DNA of 64,000 bases from Bacteriovoracaceae bacterium (GTDB lineage Bacteria; Bdellovibrionota; Bacteriovoracia; Bacteriovoracales; Bacteriovoracaceae), in NCBI GenBank assembly GCA_017858255.1, contig JAFMBV010000002.1, positions 1 through 64,000 of the forward strand, written 5' to 3'. How positions within the stretch are numbered: position 1 is the stretch's first letter; every line of letters begins with the position of its first letter. The notes beneath the pieces are model-generated. The model saw nothing but the letters and a program-made list of their open reading frames with translations, was not told the DNA's origin and searched no databases. A program made the position numbers and the translations under genes. Shown piece after piece: positions 1-8,549 of the stretch.

Positions 1-40
1 AGAAGAGTATAAGACCTAAGTTTCACAGGAGACTAACAGA

Positions 41-1066
41 ATGGATACATTTGTAGAAAAAAACTGGACCAATATGATTAGACCGGTTTCCCTTGAGGGA
101 GACGCTGAAGGTACTAATTCTAGCTATGGTAAGTTTGTAGCAAGACCCCTTGAAAGAGGTTACGGTCAAACACTTGGTAACTCCCTGAGAAGAGTACTTC
201 TTTCTTCTCTTCAAGGAGCAGGTATTGTTGCAATTCGTATTGATGGTGTAGATCATGAGTTCGGTACAATAAATAACGTTAAAGAAGAAGTGTCAGAAAT
301 TGTTCTTAACCTTAAAGAAGTTCGATTTAAGCTAAAGAGTAAAGAAGACGTGATACTTACATTAGAAAAGTCTGGCGAGGGTCCTGTTCGCGCAGGTGAT
401 ATTGCTGATAGTTCAAATGTTGAAGTTTTGAATCCTGATCATGTGATTTGCAATGTTTCTTCTGGTGGTAGTATCAGAATGGAAGTTAAGGTTGCTCGTG
501 GTAAAGGTTACGTTACAGCATTAGATAATAAACAAGAATATGATCTACCTGTAGGTTGGATTTATATTGATACTCTCTTCTCACCTGTTCAAAGAGTTAA
601 CTTCACAGTTACAAACTCTCGGGTAGGAAAGAGAACTGATTATGACAAACTTACTCTTGAGGTTTGGACTAACAGTGGAATTGACCCTAATGATGCGGTT
701 GCATTTTCAGCGAAGATTTTGAGAGATCAATTAGCAGTTTTTCTAAACTTTGAAGATGAAGATGAAGCAGTGAGAGTAGAAACAACTCAAGCGCCAACTC
801 AGCAAACACCAACAAATAACTTCCTTTTGAAGCCAGTTAGTGAGCTTGAGCTGTCTGTAAGATCTGCAAACTGTCTGCAAAATGCTAATATTAAGTATAT
901 ATATGAGCTTGTTTCTAAGACTGAAGGCGAAATGCTTAGGACTAAGAACTTTGGTCGTAAGTCCCTAAATGAGATTAAAGAAATTCTATCTCAAATGGGT
1001 CTAGGACTGGGAATGAAAGTAGATAGCATCATGAAAGAGATGCAAGAGAAGAAGGAAGCTGAATAA
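41..1066 (+). CDS. rpoA: RNA polymerase alpha subunit
   Basis: The 341-residue protein has the family length and layout. An N-terminal assembly domain covers about residues 10-230, including [19 protein letters not shown] near residue 38. A linker rich in Thr and Gln follows, then a C-terminal domain at about 262-325 with [17 protein letters not shown] and [10 protein letters not shown], which in this family binds UP elements and activators. The start is supported by AGGAG at 27-31. rplQ follows after 22 bases, the standard end of the alpha operon, so the upstream genes (probably rpsD and others) lie outside the window. Identity is certain by motif; only the upstream operon content is inferred. 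Confidence 0.98.
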   Translation: MDTFVEKNWTNMIRPVSLEGDAEGTNSSYGKFVARPLERGYGQTLGNSLRRVLLSSLQGAGIVAIRIDGVDHEFGTINNVKEEVSEIVLNLKEVRFKLKSKEDVILTLEKSGEGPVRAGDIADSSNVEVLNPDHVICNVSSGGSIRMEVKVARGKGYVTALDNKQEYDLPVGWIYIDTLFSPVQRVNFTVTNSRVGKRTDYDKLTLEVWTNSGIDPNDAVAFSAKILRDQLAVFLNFEDEDEAVRVETTQAPTQQTPTNNFLLKPVSELELSVRSANCLQNANIKYIYELVSKTEGEMLRTKNFGRKSLNEIKEILSQMGLGLGMKVDSIMKEMQEKKEAE

Positions 1067-1088
1067 GCTGAAGTTGTAGGAGTTCCTT

Positions 1089-1445
1089 ATGAGACACCAG
1101 AAGAAAAAATACAGAATTGGTACATCACCAAGCCATAGAAGATCACTTCTAAGAAACTTGGCGATTGAAGTTATCGAGCACGAAAGTATCAAGACTACTC
1201 AAACTAAGTGTAAAGCAGTTAGAGGGTATGTTGAAAAACTCGTAACTTTGGCTAAGGTTGACACTGTTGCAAATCGTAGACTTGCATTCAGTAAACTTAA
1301 TAACAAAGACGCTGTTAAGAAGCTTTTTGATGACGTTGGTCCTCGCTTTAAAGAAAGAGCTGGTGGATACACTAGAGTCTTGAAGCTAGCTGATGGTCGT
1401 GTAGGTGATAATGCTCAAATGGGCCTCATTGCCTTTGTTGATTAA
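1089..1445 (+). CDS. rplQ: 50S ribosomal protein L17
   Basis: The 118-residue basic protein opens with MRHQKKKYRIGTSPSHRRSLLRNL and ends with the L17 signature around YTRVLKLADGRVGDNAQMGLIAFVD. It is a component of the large ribosomal subunit near the exit tunnel. It sits directly after rpoA, which is conserved across bacteria. GTAGGAG just upstream serves as ribosome binding site. A strong intrinsic terminator follows at 1482-1513, so this is the last gene of the ribosomal operon. Confidence 0.98.
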   Translation: MRHQKKKYRIGTSPSHRRSLLRNLAIEVIEHESIKTTQTKCKAVRGYVEKLVTLAKVDTVANRRLAFSKLNNKDAVKKLFDDVGPRFKERAGGYTRVLKLADGRVGDNAQMGLIAFVD

Positions 1446-1481
1446 TCGTCTATAGCCTTAAGTTAAAAATTGAATTATCTT

Positions 1482-1513
1482 AAAAAGACCTTCTCGATGG
1501 GAAGGTCTTTTTT
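1482..1513 (+). terminator. Intrinsic terminator of the rpoA-rplQ operon
   Basis: Bases 1482-1493 (AAAAAGACCTTC) pair with 1501-1513 (GAAGGTCTTTTTT) around a 7-base loop, and the 3' arm runs into a T tract. It lies 36 bases after the rplQ stop. The 3' arm with its flanking bases reads GGGAAGG (1499-1505), the only ribosome-binding-like sequence before the next gene at 1517, so terminator and binding site overlap. Confidence 0.9.
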
Positions 1514-1516
1514 ATT

Positions 1517-2158
1517 ATGTCAGAGATAAAATCCAAAAAACCTGTAAAAGGTATACCATTCACTTTCAAGCTCGCTATTATCGCTTTGATATTGGCATCC
1601 ACGCTTGCCTATTCAATCGTCCAAAAAAGAAAAATTGATAGTTTAACTAGTTCTGAGAACAACCTTATATTAAAAACATTACCAGAGTTTAGCTTTCCTG
1701 CTGTAAAAGGAAACGAAAATAGCAAAGTTGTGACGAGTGATAATGTCTTTAGTGGGGACTACGAAGCAGTTCTTGTTCACTTTTGGGGGACCTGGTGTGC
1801 TCCTTGTGAGGCCGAGTTACCTGATTTTTTAAATTTCGTAAAATATTACAAAAATAAAAAGGTCAGGGCCGTTCTGTTAGCAGTTCAAGATGATGATATT
1901 AAAATAAACAAGTTCTTAAAAAGATTTGGAAAATTACCTGAAAATGTAGCTGTCGTTCATGATAAATCCGGAAAATCGATGTTGAATTTTGGTACAGTCA
2001 AAGTACCGGAGACATACCTTTTCTCTAAAACTGGTAAAAATTTAAACAAATATATTGGTCCTCAGGACTGGAACCATAAATCTAATAAAGATCGAATGGA
2101 CTTCTACCTAAATTCTCTTTCAACTGGACAGACATCTTACAAAATTGAATCCCACTAA
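1517..2158 (+). CDS. Membrane-anchored TlpA/ResA-like thioredoxin
   Basis: The 213-residue protein has a short basic N-terminus and one hydrophobic segment (about residues 18-35, LAIIALILASTLAYSIV) acting as a membrane anchor. A periplasmic thioredoxin-fold domain of the TlpA/ResA/Redoxin type follows. The active site is WCAPC at residues 93-97, and the cis-proline loop is VPET near 163-166. This family reduces disulfides outside the cytoplasm, often for cytochrome c maturation. No cytochrome biogenesis gene is adjacent, so the substrate is unknown. The ATG at 1517 is chosen because it precedes the membrane segment. Its only Shine-Dalgarno candidate (GGAAGG, 1500-1505) lies inside the upstream terminator. 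Confidence 0.88.
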   Translation: MSEIKSKKPVKGIPFTFKLAIIALILASTLAYSIVQKRKIDSLTSSENNLILKTLPEFSFPAVKGNENSKVVTSDNVFSGDYEAVLVHFWGTWCAPCEAELPDFLNFVKYYKNKKVRAVLLAVQDDDIKINKFLKRFGKLPENVAVVHDKSGKSMLNFGTVKVPETYLFSKTGKNLNKYIGPQDWNHKSNKDRMDFYLNSLSTGQTSYKIESH

Positions 2159-2373
2159 GAATTTGTGACACCCTTATTTGCCATCCTAAGTGCATGAAAT
2201 TACATTGTATTTAACGCTGGGTGATCAAAACTTTGCCAATTTGCCTTTTTTTATCCTCAAGTCTACGAGTTGTATTGCCGAAAAGTTAAACATATTGGAT
2301 GGGCATTGTTCTAAATTTGTTCAAATGGTCCATTTTAAAACGTTTGGGAATGTACCTGGATGAGGGGAAAAAC
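2159..2373. other. Intergenic region upstream of the sigma-54 activator gene
   Basis: About 215 bases without a convincing gene. An open frame begins at ATG 2299, but its first 25 codons lack a ribosome binding site. I searched by eye for a sigma-54 -24/-12 element (TGGCAC-N5-TTGC) and did not find one. No strong terminator follows the thioredoxin gene. Confidence 0.4.
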
Positions 2374-3954
2374 ATGATTAATTGGAAAGAAATGAAGAAC
2401 TTGCATGTGATCTCTAAGCTTTCTGAGATTCTTAACAAGTGGTACGGCACAGAGCTTATTTGGACTGATTCCCATGCGAAGATTCAAAGTGGTCATTTAG
2501 AAAAAGGTAGGGAACATAAAAACCTTTTCTTTAAATTACAGCTAGGAATGAATCATGGTCATGAGTTTATAAATCAGGATATAGAAAATATTGATGAGAT
2601 GTTGAAAGATGGCCATGATCAAACAGTAATATTTGATAGCTATTTTAAGCACATCAAAGGTGTAGCCTCTAAGGTCATCGTAGATGGCGAATATATGGGC
2701 ACAGTAATAGCTTATCCCTTTATTCTCGACTCAGCTACTGAGAAAGAAAAAGGTGAGCTGGTGGCGCAAATGGCTGAGTCTGGTGTAAGTGAAGCTGATG
2801 CGAAATCAGCAATAGCTCATCTGAGATCAATGAACAAAACGGACGTTGAGTATCTTCCAGAGTTGGTCGAACTTGTGTCTGAAGAAATCGTCGAGTTCCA
2901 CGAGGAAATCACTAAAAGAGAAGAAAGAATCCAAGAGCTAAATTCTGAGCTTGGGGACAAGTACCGATATCATATGATGATTGGTAAATCGAAGAAGATG
3001 CAAAAGATCTACAACCTACTTGAAAAGGTTTCATCAAGTGAAGCTTCCGTATTTATCCAAGGGGAAAACGGTACAGGTAAAGAGCTTGTTGCAAAGGCAA
3101 TTCATTATTACTCCCCCAGAAAGGATCATATGTTTTTGGCCCTAAACTGTTCGGCTTTTAATGATAACCTCCTTGATTCTGAACTATTTGGGCACGTGAA
3201 GGGCGCTTTTACTGGCGCTATTAAAGATAAGAAAGGTCTATTTGAACAAGCTAATGGTGGAACTCTCTTTCTCGATGAGATTGGTGATACATCTTTATCA
3301 ATGCAAGTGAAGCTTTTACGAGTTTTACAAGAAGGAAGTTTTCTTCCTGTTGGAGCAAACTCGCCCAAGAAAACAGATGTGAGAATAATCGCTGCAACAA
3401 ACCGTAATATTAAGAAAATGATGGAAACTGGTGAATTTAGAGAAGATCTCTATTACCGAATTAATGTTTTCCCAGTCGATCTTCCGCCACTTCGAGAGCG
3501 AAAAGAAGATGTGCCTATCCTTATGGATCACTTCCTTAAGAAAAGATGTGATGAGGCCGGTCAGGCAATGAAAACCTTTTCAAAAAAATGTCTAGAGAAA
3601 ATGCTCGATTATCATTGGCCAGGTAACGTCAGAGAGCTCGAAAATGAAGTTGAGAGAGTTGTTGTTTTAGCTGGTGAGGATAAGATTATTACGCCTGATC
3701 TCCTGAGCCCTCGAATTCTTGATGCTGTCGGTGGTCCACGTGGTGGAGCTGGCGTTGTGAGGGGCATTAATACAAATGGTTCGCTAAAAGCTGCCCTTGA
3801 AGAGCTTGAGGCCATAATGATCCGAGAGGGACTGAAGCGCTGTAACTTTAATAAGTCTAAGCTTTCAAAAGAGCTAGGTATCAGCCGAGCGAGTTTGATA
3901 ATGAAAGTCGACAAATATGACCTCGATAAGCGTAAGAAAGCTGCAAACGAGTAG
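2374..3954 (+). CDS. Sigma-54-dependent transcriptional activator with novel N-terminal sensor
   Basis: This is an enhancer-binding protein that opens sigma-54 promoters by ATP hydrolysis. From ATG 2374 it is 526 residues long. Residues 1 to about 195 form a sensor part that is not a receiver domain; it resembles ligand-binding PocR/GAF-like folds only vaguely. The AAA+ domain has Walker A GENGTGKE (230-237), the sigma-54 contact loop GAFTGA (277-282) and Walker B GGTLFLDEIGD. A Fis-type helix-turn-helix closes the protein (LSKELGISRASL). ATG 2374 is preferred over 2299 because GAGGGG (2362-2367) sits 7 bases upstream. The next gene is a carboxylase subunit on the same strand, so local control is possible but unproven. 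Confidence 0.92.
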   Translation: MINWKEMKNLHVISKLSEILNKWYGTELIWTDSHAKIQSGHLEKGREHKNLFFKLQLGMNHGHEFINQDIENIDEMLKDGHDQTVIFDSYFKHIKGVASKVIVDGEYMGTVIAYPFILDSATEKEKGELVAQMAESGVSEADAKSAIAHLRSMNKTDVEYLPELVELVSEEIVEFHEEITKREERIQELNSELGDKYRYHMMIGKSKKMQKIYNLLEKVSSSEASVFIQGENGTGKELVAKAIHYYSPRKDHMFLALNCSAFNDNLLDSELFGHVKGAFTGAIKDKKGLFEQANGGTLFLDEIGDTSLSMQVKLLRVLQEGSFLPVGANSPKKTDVRIIAATNRNIKKMMETGEFREDLYYRINVFPVDLPPLRERKEDVPILMDHFLKKRCDEAGQAMKTFSKKCLEKMLDYHWPGNVRELENEVERVVVLAGEDKIITPDLLSPRILDAVGGPRGGAGVVRGINTNGSLKAALEELEAIMIREGLKRCNFNKSKLSKELGISRASLIMKVDKYDLDKRKKAANE

Positions 3955-3988
3955 CGCAAAGAGTTAAATAAATAACGCAGAGAAATAG

Positions 3989-4040
3989 CCTCCTAAAGGT
4001 CCTAAAGGTATATTACCTGGGCCCTCAGGAGGTTTTTTTT
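3989..4040 (+). promoter_or_regulatory. Terminator-like hairpin that contains the Shine-Dalgarno of the carboxylase operon
   Basis: CCTCCT (3989-3994) pairs with AGGAGG (4027-4032). Inside it, AGG/CCT (3997-3999 with 4023-4025), CC/GG (4001-4002 with 4019-4020) and AGGTA/TACCT (4006-4010 with 4014-4018) extend one long interrupted stem. Eight T residues (4033-4040) follow, and the ATG of the next gene is at 4041. AGGAGG is a perfect ribosome binding site at 8 bases spacing. The element therefore has the form of both an intrinsic terminator and a hairpin that hides a ribosome binding site. Confidence 0.8.
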
Positions 4041-5606
4041 ATGACCATAAACGTTTTAGAACAGAAACGAAATGTTCTCTCTAGTCTTAGAGAGCAAGCC
4101 GAGCTCGGGGGTGGTCCCGAGAGAATCGAGAAGCAGCACGCCCAAGGGAAATATTCAGCGAGAGAAAGGATCGAAAGGTTATTAGACCCGGGTTCTTTTT
4201 TAGAGTTTGATCGCTTTGTGGTTCATCGATGCACTTCATTTGGTATGGATAAAAATAAGTACCTTGGCGATGGAGTAATCACGGGTATCGGTGAAATTAA
4301 TGGGCAGAAAGTCGCTCTCTACTCCCAAGACTTTACCTGCTGGGGTGGAGCACTTGGTGCTGCCCACGCAAAAAAAATCTGTAAAATTATGGACTTTGCT
4401 CTTGAAAATAGAATCCCTATCATTGGTATGAATGACAGTGGTGGAGCAAGGATACAAGAAGGTGTTGAGTCTTTAGCAGGCTATGCAGATATATTTTATC
4501 GCAACGTAAAATGCTCTGGGGTTATCCCGCAGATCTCTTTGATCATGGGTCCATGTGCTGGTGGTGCCGTTTATTCTCCAGCGATAACAGACTTTATTTT
4601 TATGGTCGATAAAACATCCTATATGTTTGTTACTGGACCTGATGTTATAAAAACTGTGACTCATGAAGAAGTAACAAAAGAAGATTTGGGTGGAGCAACT
4701 TCTCATAATGAGAAGTCAGGTGTCGCTCAGTTTAAATGTTTAGATGAAGATGAGTGTTTCGAGCGTGTTAGGGAGTTAATGACCTATATACCGGCTTCTA
4801 ATTACCGTAAGCAAACGGCTAAAGAGACAGCAGATTCTGTTTTTAGAGATAATAACAAATTAAAAGAAGTCGTTCCAGCTAACCCTAAAAAGCCTTACGA
4901 TATGAAAGAGGTAATCATTGATATCGTTGATGATGGCTCTTTTCTCGAGGTACACAAGGATTTTGCAAAGAATATTATTGTGGCGTTTGCAAGTATTGGT
5001 GGCATAAAAATTGGTATTGTGGCCAACCAGCCTCAAATTCTTGCTGGCGTTTTAGATATTGATTCTTCTCGTAAAGCTGCACGCTTCGTACGTTTTTGTG
5101 ACGCTTTCGATATTCCAATTTTAACTCTTGTTGATGTTCCGGGGTTCTTGCCTGGTACTACACAGGAGTATGGTGGAATCATAACCCATGGTTCAAAGCT
5201 TCTTTTTGCTTATGCAGAAGCGACTGTTCCAATGATCACTTTGATTACTAGAAAAGCTTACGGTGGCGCTTATGATGTTATGGCGTCAAAACATATTAAA
5301 GCCGATGTTAATCTTGCTTACCCCACTGCAGAAATTGCTGTTATGGGTGCAGAAGGGGCAGTAAATATTGTCTTCAGAAATGAGCTTAAAGGTTTAGAGG
5401 GCGAAGCTTTTGATAAGAAGAGAGCGGAACTCGTCGCGGATTATGAGGAAAAATTTAATAATCCCTACCGTGCAGCAGAACTTGGTTATATTGATGCTGT
5501 AATTTTTCCTGAAGAAACAAGAAAGAGGTTGTTCGAATATTTTACAGTATTAAAAAATAAAAAAGTTGAACTTCCACAGAGGAAACATGGGAATATTCAG
5601 CTATGA
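4041..5606 (+). CDS. pccB: Acyl-CoA (propionyl-CoA) carboxylase carboxyltransferase subunit
   Basis: The 521-residue protein has the two crotonase-like halves of the PccB/AccD family. It opens with the usual ELGGGPERIEKQHAQGKYSARERI, has the oxyanion-type glycine motifs GGARIQEG and GPCAGGAVYSPA in the first half, and LVDVPGFLPG and RKAYGGAYDVM in the second. The enzyme transfers carboxyl from carboxybiotin to an acyl-CoA. Its stop overlaps the next gene's start by 4 bases, so it is probably translationally coupled to the biotin carboxylase. Propionyl-CoA is preferred as substrate because methylmalonyl-CoA mutase is encoded nearby; acetyl-CoA or other acyl-CoA carboxylation cannot be excluded from sequence alone. 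Confidence 0.93.
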   Translation: MTINVLEQKRNVLSSLREQAELGGGPERIEKQHAQGKYSARERIERLLDPGSFLEFDRFVVHRCTSFGMDKNKYLGDGVITGIGEINGQKVALYSQDFTCWGGALGAAHAKKICKIMDFALENRIPIIGMNDSGGARIQEGVESLAGYADIFYRNVKCSGVIPQISLIMGPCAGGAVYSPAITDFIFMVDKTSYMFVTGPDVIKTVTHEEVTKEDLGGATSHNEKSGVAQFKCLDEDECFERVRELMTYIPASNYRKQTAKETADSVFRDNNKLKEVVPANPKKPYDMKEVIIDIVDDGSFLEVHKDFAKNIIVAFASIGGIKIGIVANQPQILAGVLDIDSSRKAARFVRFCDAFDIPILTLVDVPGFLPGTTQEYGGIITHGSKLLFAYAEATVPMITLITRKAYGGAYDVMASKHIKADVNLAYPTAEIAVMGAEGAVNIVFRNELKGLEGEAFDKKRAELVADYEEKFNNPYRAAELGYIDAVIFPEETRKRLFEYFTVLKNKKVELPQRKHGNIQL

Positions 5607-7054
5607 CTATACGACTACATAAGACAAAACATAAAAGGGTTATGATTGTAAATCGTGGGGAAATTGCCTCGCGTGTAGCAAAAGCTTGTCGTGAGTTAGG
5701 TCACACGGCCGTTGGTTTATGGACTGATAATGAACCAAATGCTGCTCATCTAGAGTATTGCGATGAGTGGATTCATTTAGAAGGCAAAACCAATGCGGAA
5801 ACTTACCTTAATGTTGAAAAACTAATTCAGGTCGCAAAAGTTAATGAGATTGATGGGATTCATCCGGGTTATGGTTTTCTTTCTGAAAATGGTGGCTTTG
5901 CTAAGCGATTAGATGAAGAGGGGATTGTTTTTATTGGCCCCAATACAGAAGCGATTAGGGTAATGGGAGACAAGGCAACATCTAAGGCATTGGCCAGAGA
6001 TGCTGGGGTTCCCGTTGTACCAGGAACTGCTGAAGCTGTACCAACTGTAGAAGGTGCATTGAAGGTTGCTAATGAGATTGGTTATCCAGTGTTATTAAAA
6101 GCCGTTGCCGGCGGTGGTGGCCGTGGGATGCGTGCCTGTGAAAATGATGATGAAGTAAAAAAGCAGTTTGAAGCCGTTGTTCGTGAAGCAGTCTCTGCTT
6201 TTGGTAACGGAGACTTACTCGTTGAAAAGCTTATCGTTAATCCACATCATATTGAAGTTCAAATCATGGCCGATAAAAAAGGCAATGTTTTTCACTTTTT
6301 TGAAAGAGAGTGTTCTATTCAGAGGCGCCACCAAAAAATAATAGAGGAAGCTCCTTCTCCATTTATAGGTAGTGATGAGGAACTAAGAGATAGGATTTGT
6401 GAAACCGCTGTATTGCTGGCCAAGACGGTAAGTTATGACAGTGCGGGAACTGTTGAGTTTATCATGGGAGAGGATAAGAGTTTCTATTTCCTAGAGATGA
6501 ATACACGTATTCAGGTTGAGCATCCAATTACAGAAGAAATTACTGGGGTTGATTTGATTATATGCATGATCCAGTCTGCCTTTGGCGAGGACCTACAGAT
6601 ACCTAGTCAAGATTGGATTAAGAAAACTGGCCATGCTATCGAGTGCCGGATATGTGCGGAAGATCCTATTACTATGCTTCCTGCTCCTGGAACAGTTACT
6701 GGTTTTGAAACAAACTTTCCTCAAGGAGTAAGGTTTGATCATTGTTTGTATCGCGGTCTAAATGTTACACCAGATTTTGACCCGATGGTTGGAAAGCTCG
6801 TGGCAAAAGGACTTGTTAGAGACGTAGCGATCAGAAAAATGAGAGCGGCTCTCGAAGGTCTTTATATAGAGGGTCTTAAAAATAATATACCCCTTCATAA
6901 AGTGATAATGGACGACTCTACTTTTGCAGAAGGTAAATATACGACCAACTATATTTCAGAAGTCGCACCTCAGAACAAGATTAATACGGATATTAACTTT
7001 GATTCTATTTACAGAAAACTTGCTGCTGCTGAAGCAAGAAATATGGGGATGTAA
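5603..7054 (+). CDS. Biotin carboxylase subunit of acyl-CoA carboxylase
   Basis: The 483-residue ATP-grasp enzyme carboxylates biotin using ATP and bicarbonate. The N-terminal domain opens with RVMIVNRGEIASRVAKACRE. The glycine-rich ATP lid is at about residues 167-176 (AVAGGGGRGM). The catalytic MNTRIQVEHP begins at residue 299. It stops at the end of the biotin carboxylase C-terminal domain and has no fused biotin carrier, which is encoded next. It overlaps pccB by 4 bases and shares one base with the carrier gene (TAATG), so the three subunits form one operon. The shorter form resembles AccC; the PccA role is inferred from context. Confidence 0.93.
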   Translation: MTIRLHKTKHKRVMIVNRGEIASRVAKACRELGHTAVGLWTDNEPNAAHLEYCDEWIHLEGKTNAETYLNVEKLIQVAKVNEIDGIHPGYGFLSENGGFAKRLDEEGIVFIGPNTEAIRVMGDKATSKALARDAGVPVVPGTAEAVPTVEGALKVANEIGYPVLLKAVAGGGGRGMRACENDDEVKKQFEAVVREAVSAFGNGDLLVEKLIVNPHHIEVQIMADKKGNVFHFFERECSIQRRHQKIIEEAPSPFIGSDEELRDRICETAVLLAKTVSYDSAGTVEFIMGEDKSFYFLEMNTRIQVEHPITEEITGVDLIICMIQSAFGEDLQIPSQDWIKKTGHAIECRICAEDPITMLPAPGTVTGFETNFPQGVRFDHCLYRGLNVTPDFDPMVGKLVAKGLVRDVAIRKMRAALEGLYIEGLKNNIPLHKVIMDDSTFAEGKYTTNYISEVAPQNKINTDINFDSIYRKLAAAEARNMGM

Positions 7055-7560
7055 TGAGAAGTTATTTATTAGATTCAGAAAGTAATGAATATGTTGTGGA
7101 CCTTGTCAAAACAATTCAACATTCAAGTGAGCTTGTAGAGTTTGAATTCTCGGCGATACAGGAAAATGAAATTATTGATAAGAAACATGTTTTCATTAGG
7201 AAGTTAGCAGGTAACTATTACTGCTCATTCAATAATAAGGCATGGAGAAAACTTGCTCGTCAACATGTGCCTAAGAAAGTGCTGAATGTTAATAAAGTAT
7301 TTGAACTTTACCGTGGATTTAAGCCAAGTGGATTAAGTTCAGGATCTTCAGGTGAACTCTTAACACAAATGCCTGGAAAAATTGTAAAGTTAAATGTGAA
7401 TATCGGTGACCTTGTAGAAGAAGGGGATTGCGTTTTAATTTTAGAGGCCATGAAAATGGAAAATGAAATTAAAACAAGTGTTGCAGGGAAGGTGAAGGCC
7501 ATACATGTGAATGTAGGTGATGCACTAGAGTCTGGCGTTTTAATGATTGAAATAGAATAA
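7054..7560 (+). CDS. Biotin carboxyl carrier protein subunit
   Basis: This 168-residue protein carries a C-terminal biotinyl domain with EAMKME at residues 131-136, so lysine 134 is the expected biotinylation site. The first 100 residues are not a standard AccB linker and look like the small middle domain of propionyl-CoA carboxylase alpha chains, split off as its own gene. The start ATG at 7054 overlaps the biotin carboxylase stop as TAATG. A biotin ligase gene lies at 43839-44513. Biotinyl domain identification is firm; the partner enzyme is inferred from the operon. Confidence 0.92.
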   Translation: MRSYLLDSESNEYVVDLVKTIQHSSELVEFEFSAIQENEIIDKKHVFIRKLAGNYYCSFNNKAWRKLARQHVPKKVLNVNKVFELYRGFKPSGLSSGSSGELLTQMPGKIVKLNVNIGDLVEEGDCVLILEAMKMENEIKTSVAGKVKAIHVNVGDALESGVLMIEIE

Positions 7561-7574
7561 CGACAGGAGAAGTT

Positions 7575-8549
7575 GTGAACGATTGGGATAGAGCTAAAGA
7601 TGATGTGCAAAAGGGACTGCGTTTTGCAGGACCCGTGGTAATCATTTTATTTTTATTAGGAGTGGCCAATTCGAGCTATTATACAGTTGACCCGGATGAG
7701 GAAGCGGTAATTATTCGTTTTGGTAAATATGTTGGTACCTCTCAACCTGGACTTCACTTCAAACTGCCCTTGGGCGTTGATAGCGTAACTCTCGTAAAGA
7801 CTAAAAGAGTTCTTCAGCAAGAGTTTGGCTTCAGAACGAGGACCACATCTGGTCGCCGAACTACCTATGATGAAAAAAACTTTGATAGTGAGTCACTAAT
7901 GCTTACCGGTGATCTCAATGTGGCAGATGTTGAATGGGTAGTTCAGTATCAAATCTCTGATCCTTTTAAGTTTCTTTTTCAGACATCTTCTCCAGAAAGA
8001 AATATTAGAGATGTATCAGAATCTATAATGAGGAGAGTTGTGGGTGATCGGTTGGTGACTGATGTACTTACAACAGGAAGGGTTGAAATCGCTGGCGATG
8101 CTCAAGTCTTAATGCAAGAGATTCTTGATAAATACGATATGGGTGTCAAAATTGTTACTGTTAAACTTCAAGACGTAAACCCTCCGAATGTTGTTAAGAA
8201 ATCATTCAATGAAGTGAATGCTGCGAAACAAGAACAAGAGAAGGTTATTAACCAGGCAGAGGAATCTTACAACAGAGTAATACCAGAGGCTCGAGGTAAG
8301 GCGGAAAAACTTATTAGTGAGGCCGAAGGTTATTCTATGGCAATGGTAAACGAAGCGCAGGGTGATGCTCAGAAGTTTACTGAAATTTTGGTAGAATACA
8401 AAAGGGCGCCATATATTACGAGAAAAAGAATTTATCTCGAGACCATGCAAAATATTTTAAAAAGAGTAAAAAATATCACTGTTGTTGATACCTCTGTAAA
8501 AGGGGTTTTACCAATATTTGGTGGAAAGGGAGTTTTAGGTGAAAAATAA
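7575..8549 (+). CDS. hflK: HflK-like SPFH/band-7 membrane protein
   Basis: The 324-residue protein has one N-terminal transmembrane segment (about 17-35, FAGPVVIILFLLGVANSSY), then a prohibitin/SPFH domain opening YYTVDPDEEAVIIRFGKY, and a helical C-terminal part rich in Ala, Glu and Lys (EQEKVINQAEESYNRV). HflK and HflC form a large membrane cage around the FtsH protease. The start is GTG 7575 with AGGAG at 7564-7568. The gene overlaps hflC by 11 bases. It follows the carboxylase operon by only 14 bases and may be cotranscribed with it, though the functions are unrelated. No ftsH is nearby. Confidence 0.93.
   Translation: MNDWDRAKDDVQKGLRFAGPVVIILFLLGVANSSYYTVDPDEEAVIIRFGKYVGTSQPGLHFKLPLGVDSVTLVKTKRVLQQEFGFRTRTTSGRRTTYDEKNFDSESLMLTGDLNVADVEWVVQYQISDPFKFLFQTSSPERNIRDVSESIMRRVVGDRLVTDVLTTGRVEIAGDAQVLMQEILDKYDMGVKIVTVKLQDVNPPNVVKKSFNEVNAAKQEQEKVINQAEESYNRVIPEARGKAEKLISEAEGYSMAMVNEAQGDAQKFTEILVEYKRAPYITRKRIYLETMQNILKRVKNITVVDTSVKGVLPIFGGKGVLGEK

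Noticed and set aside
2159-2373. Sigma-54 promoter or hidden gene in the gap
   Set aside because: No TGGCAC-N5-TTGC spacing was found, and the 2299 start lacks a ribosome site.
3612-3959. Minus-strand open frame of 115 codons
   Set aside because: Antisense to the sigma-54 activator end; Ser/Leu-rich shadow translation.
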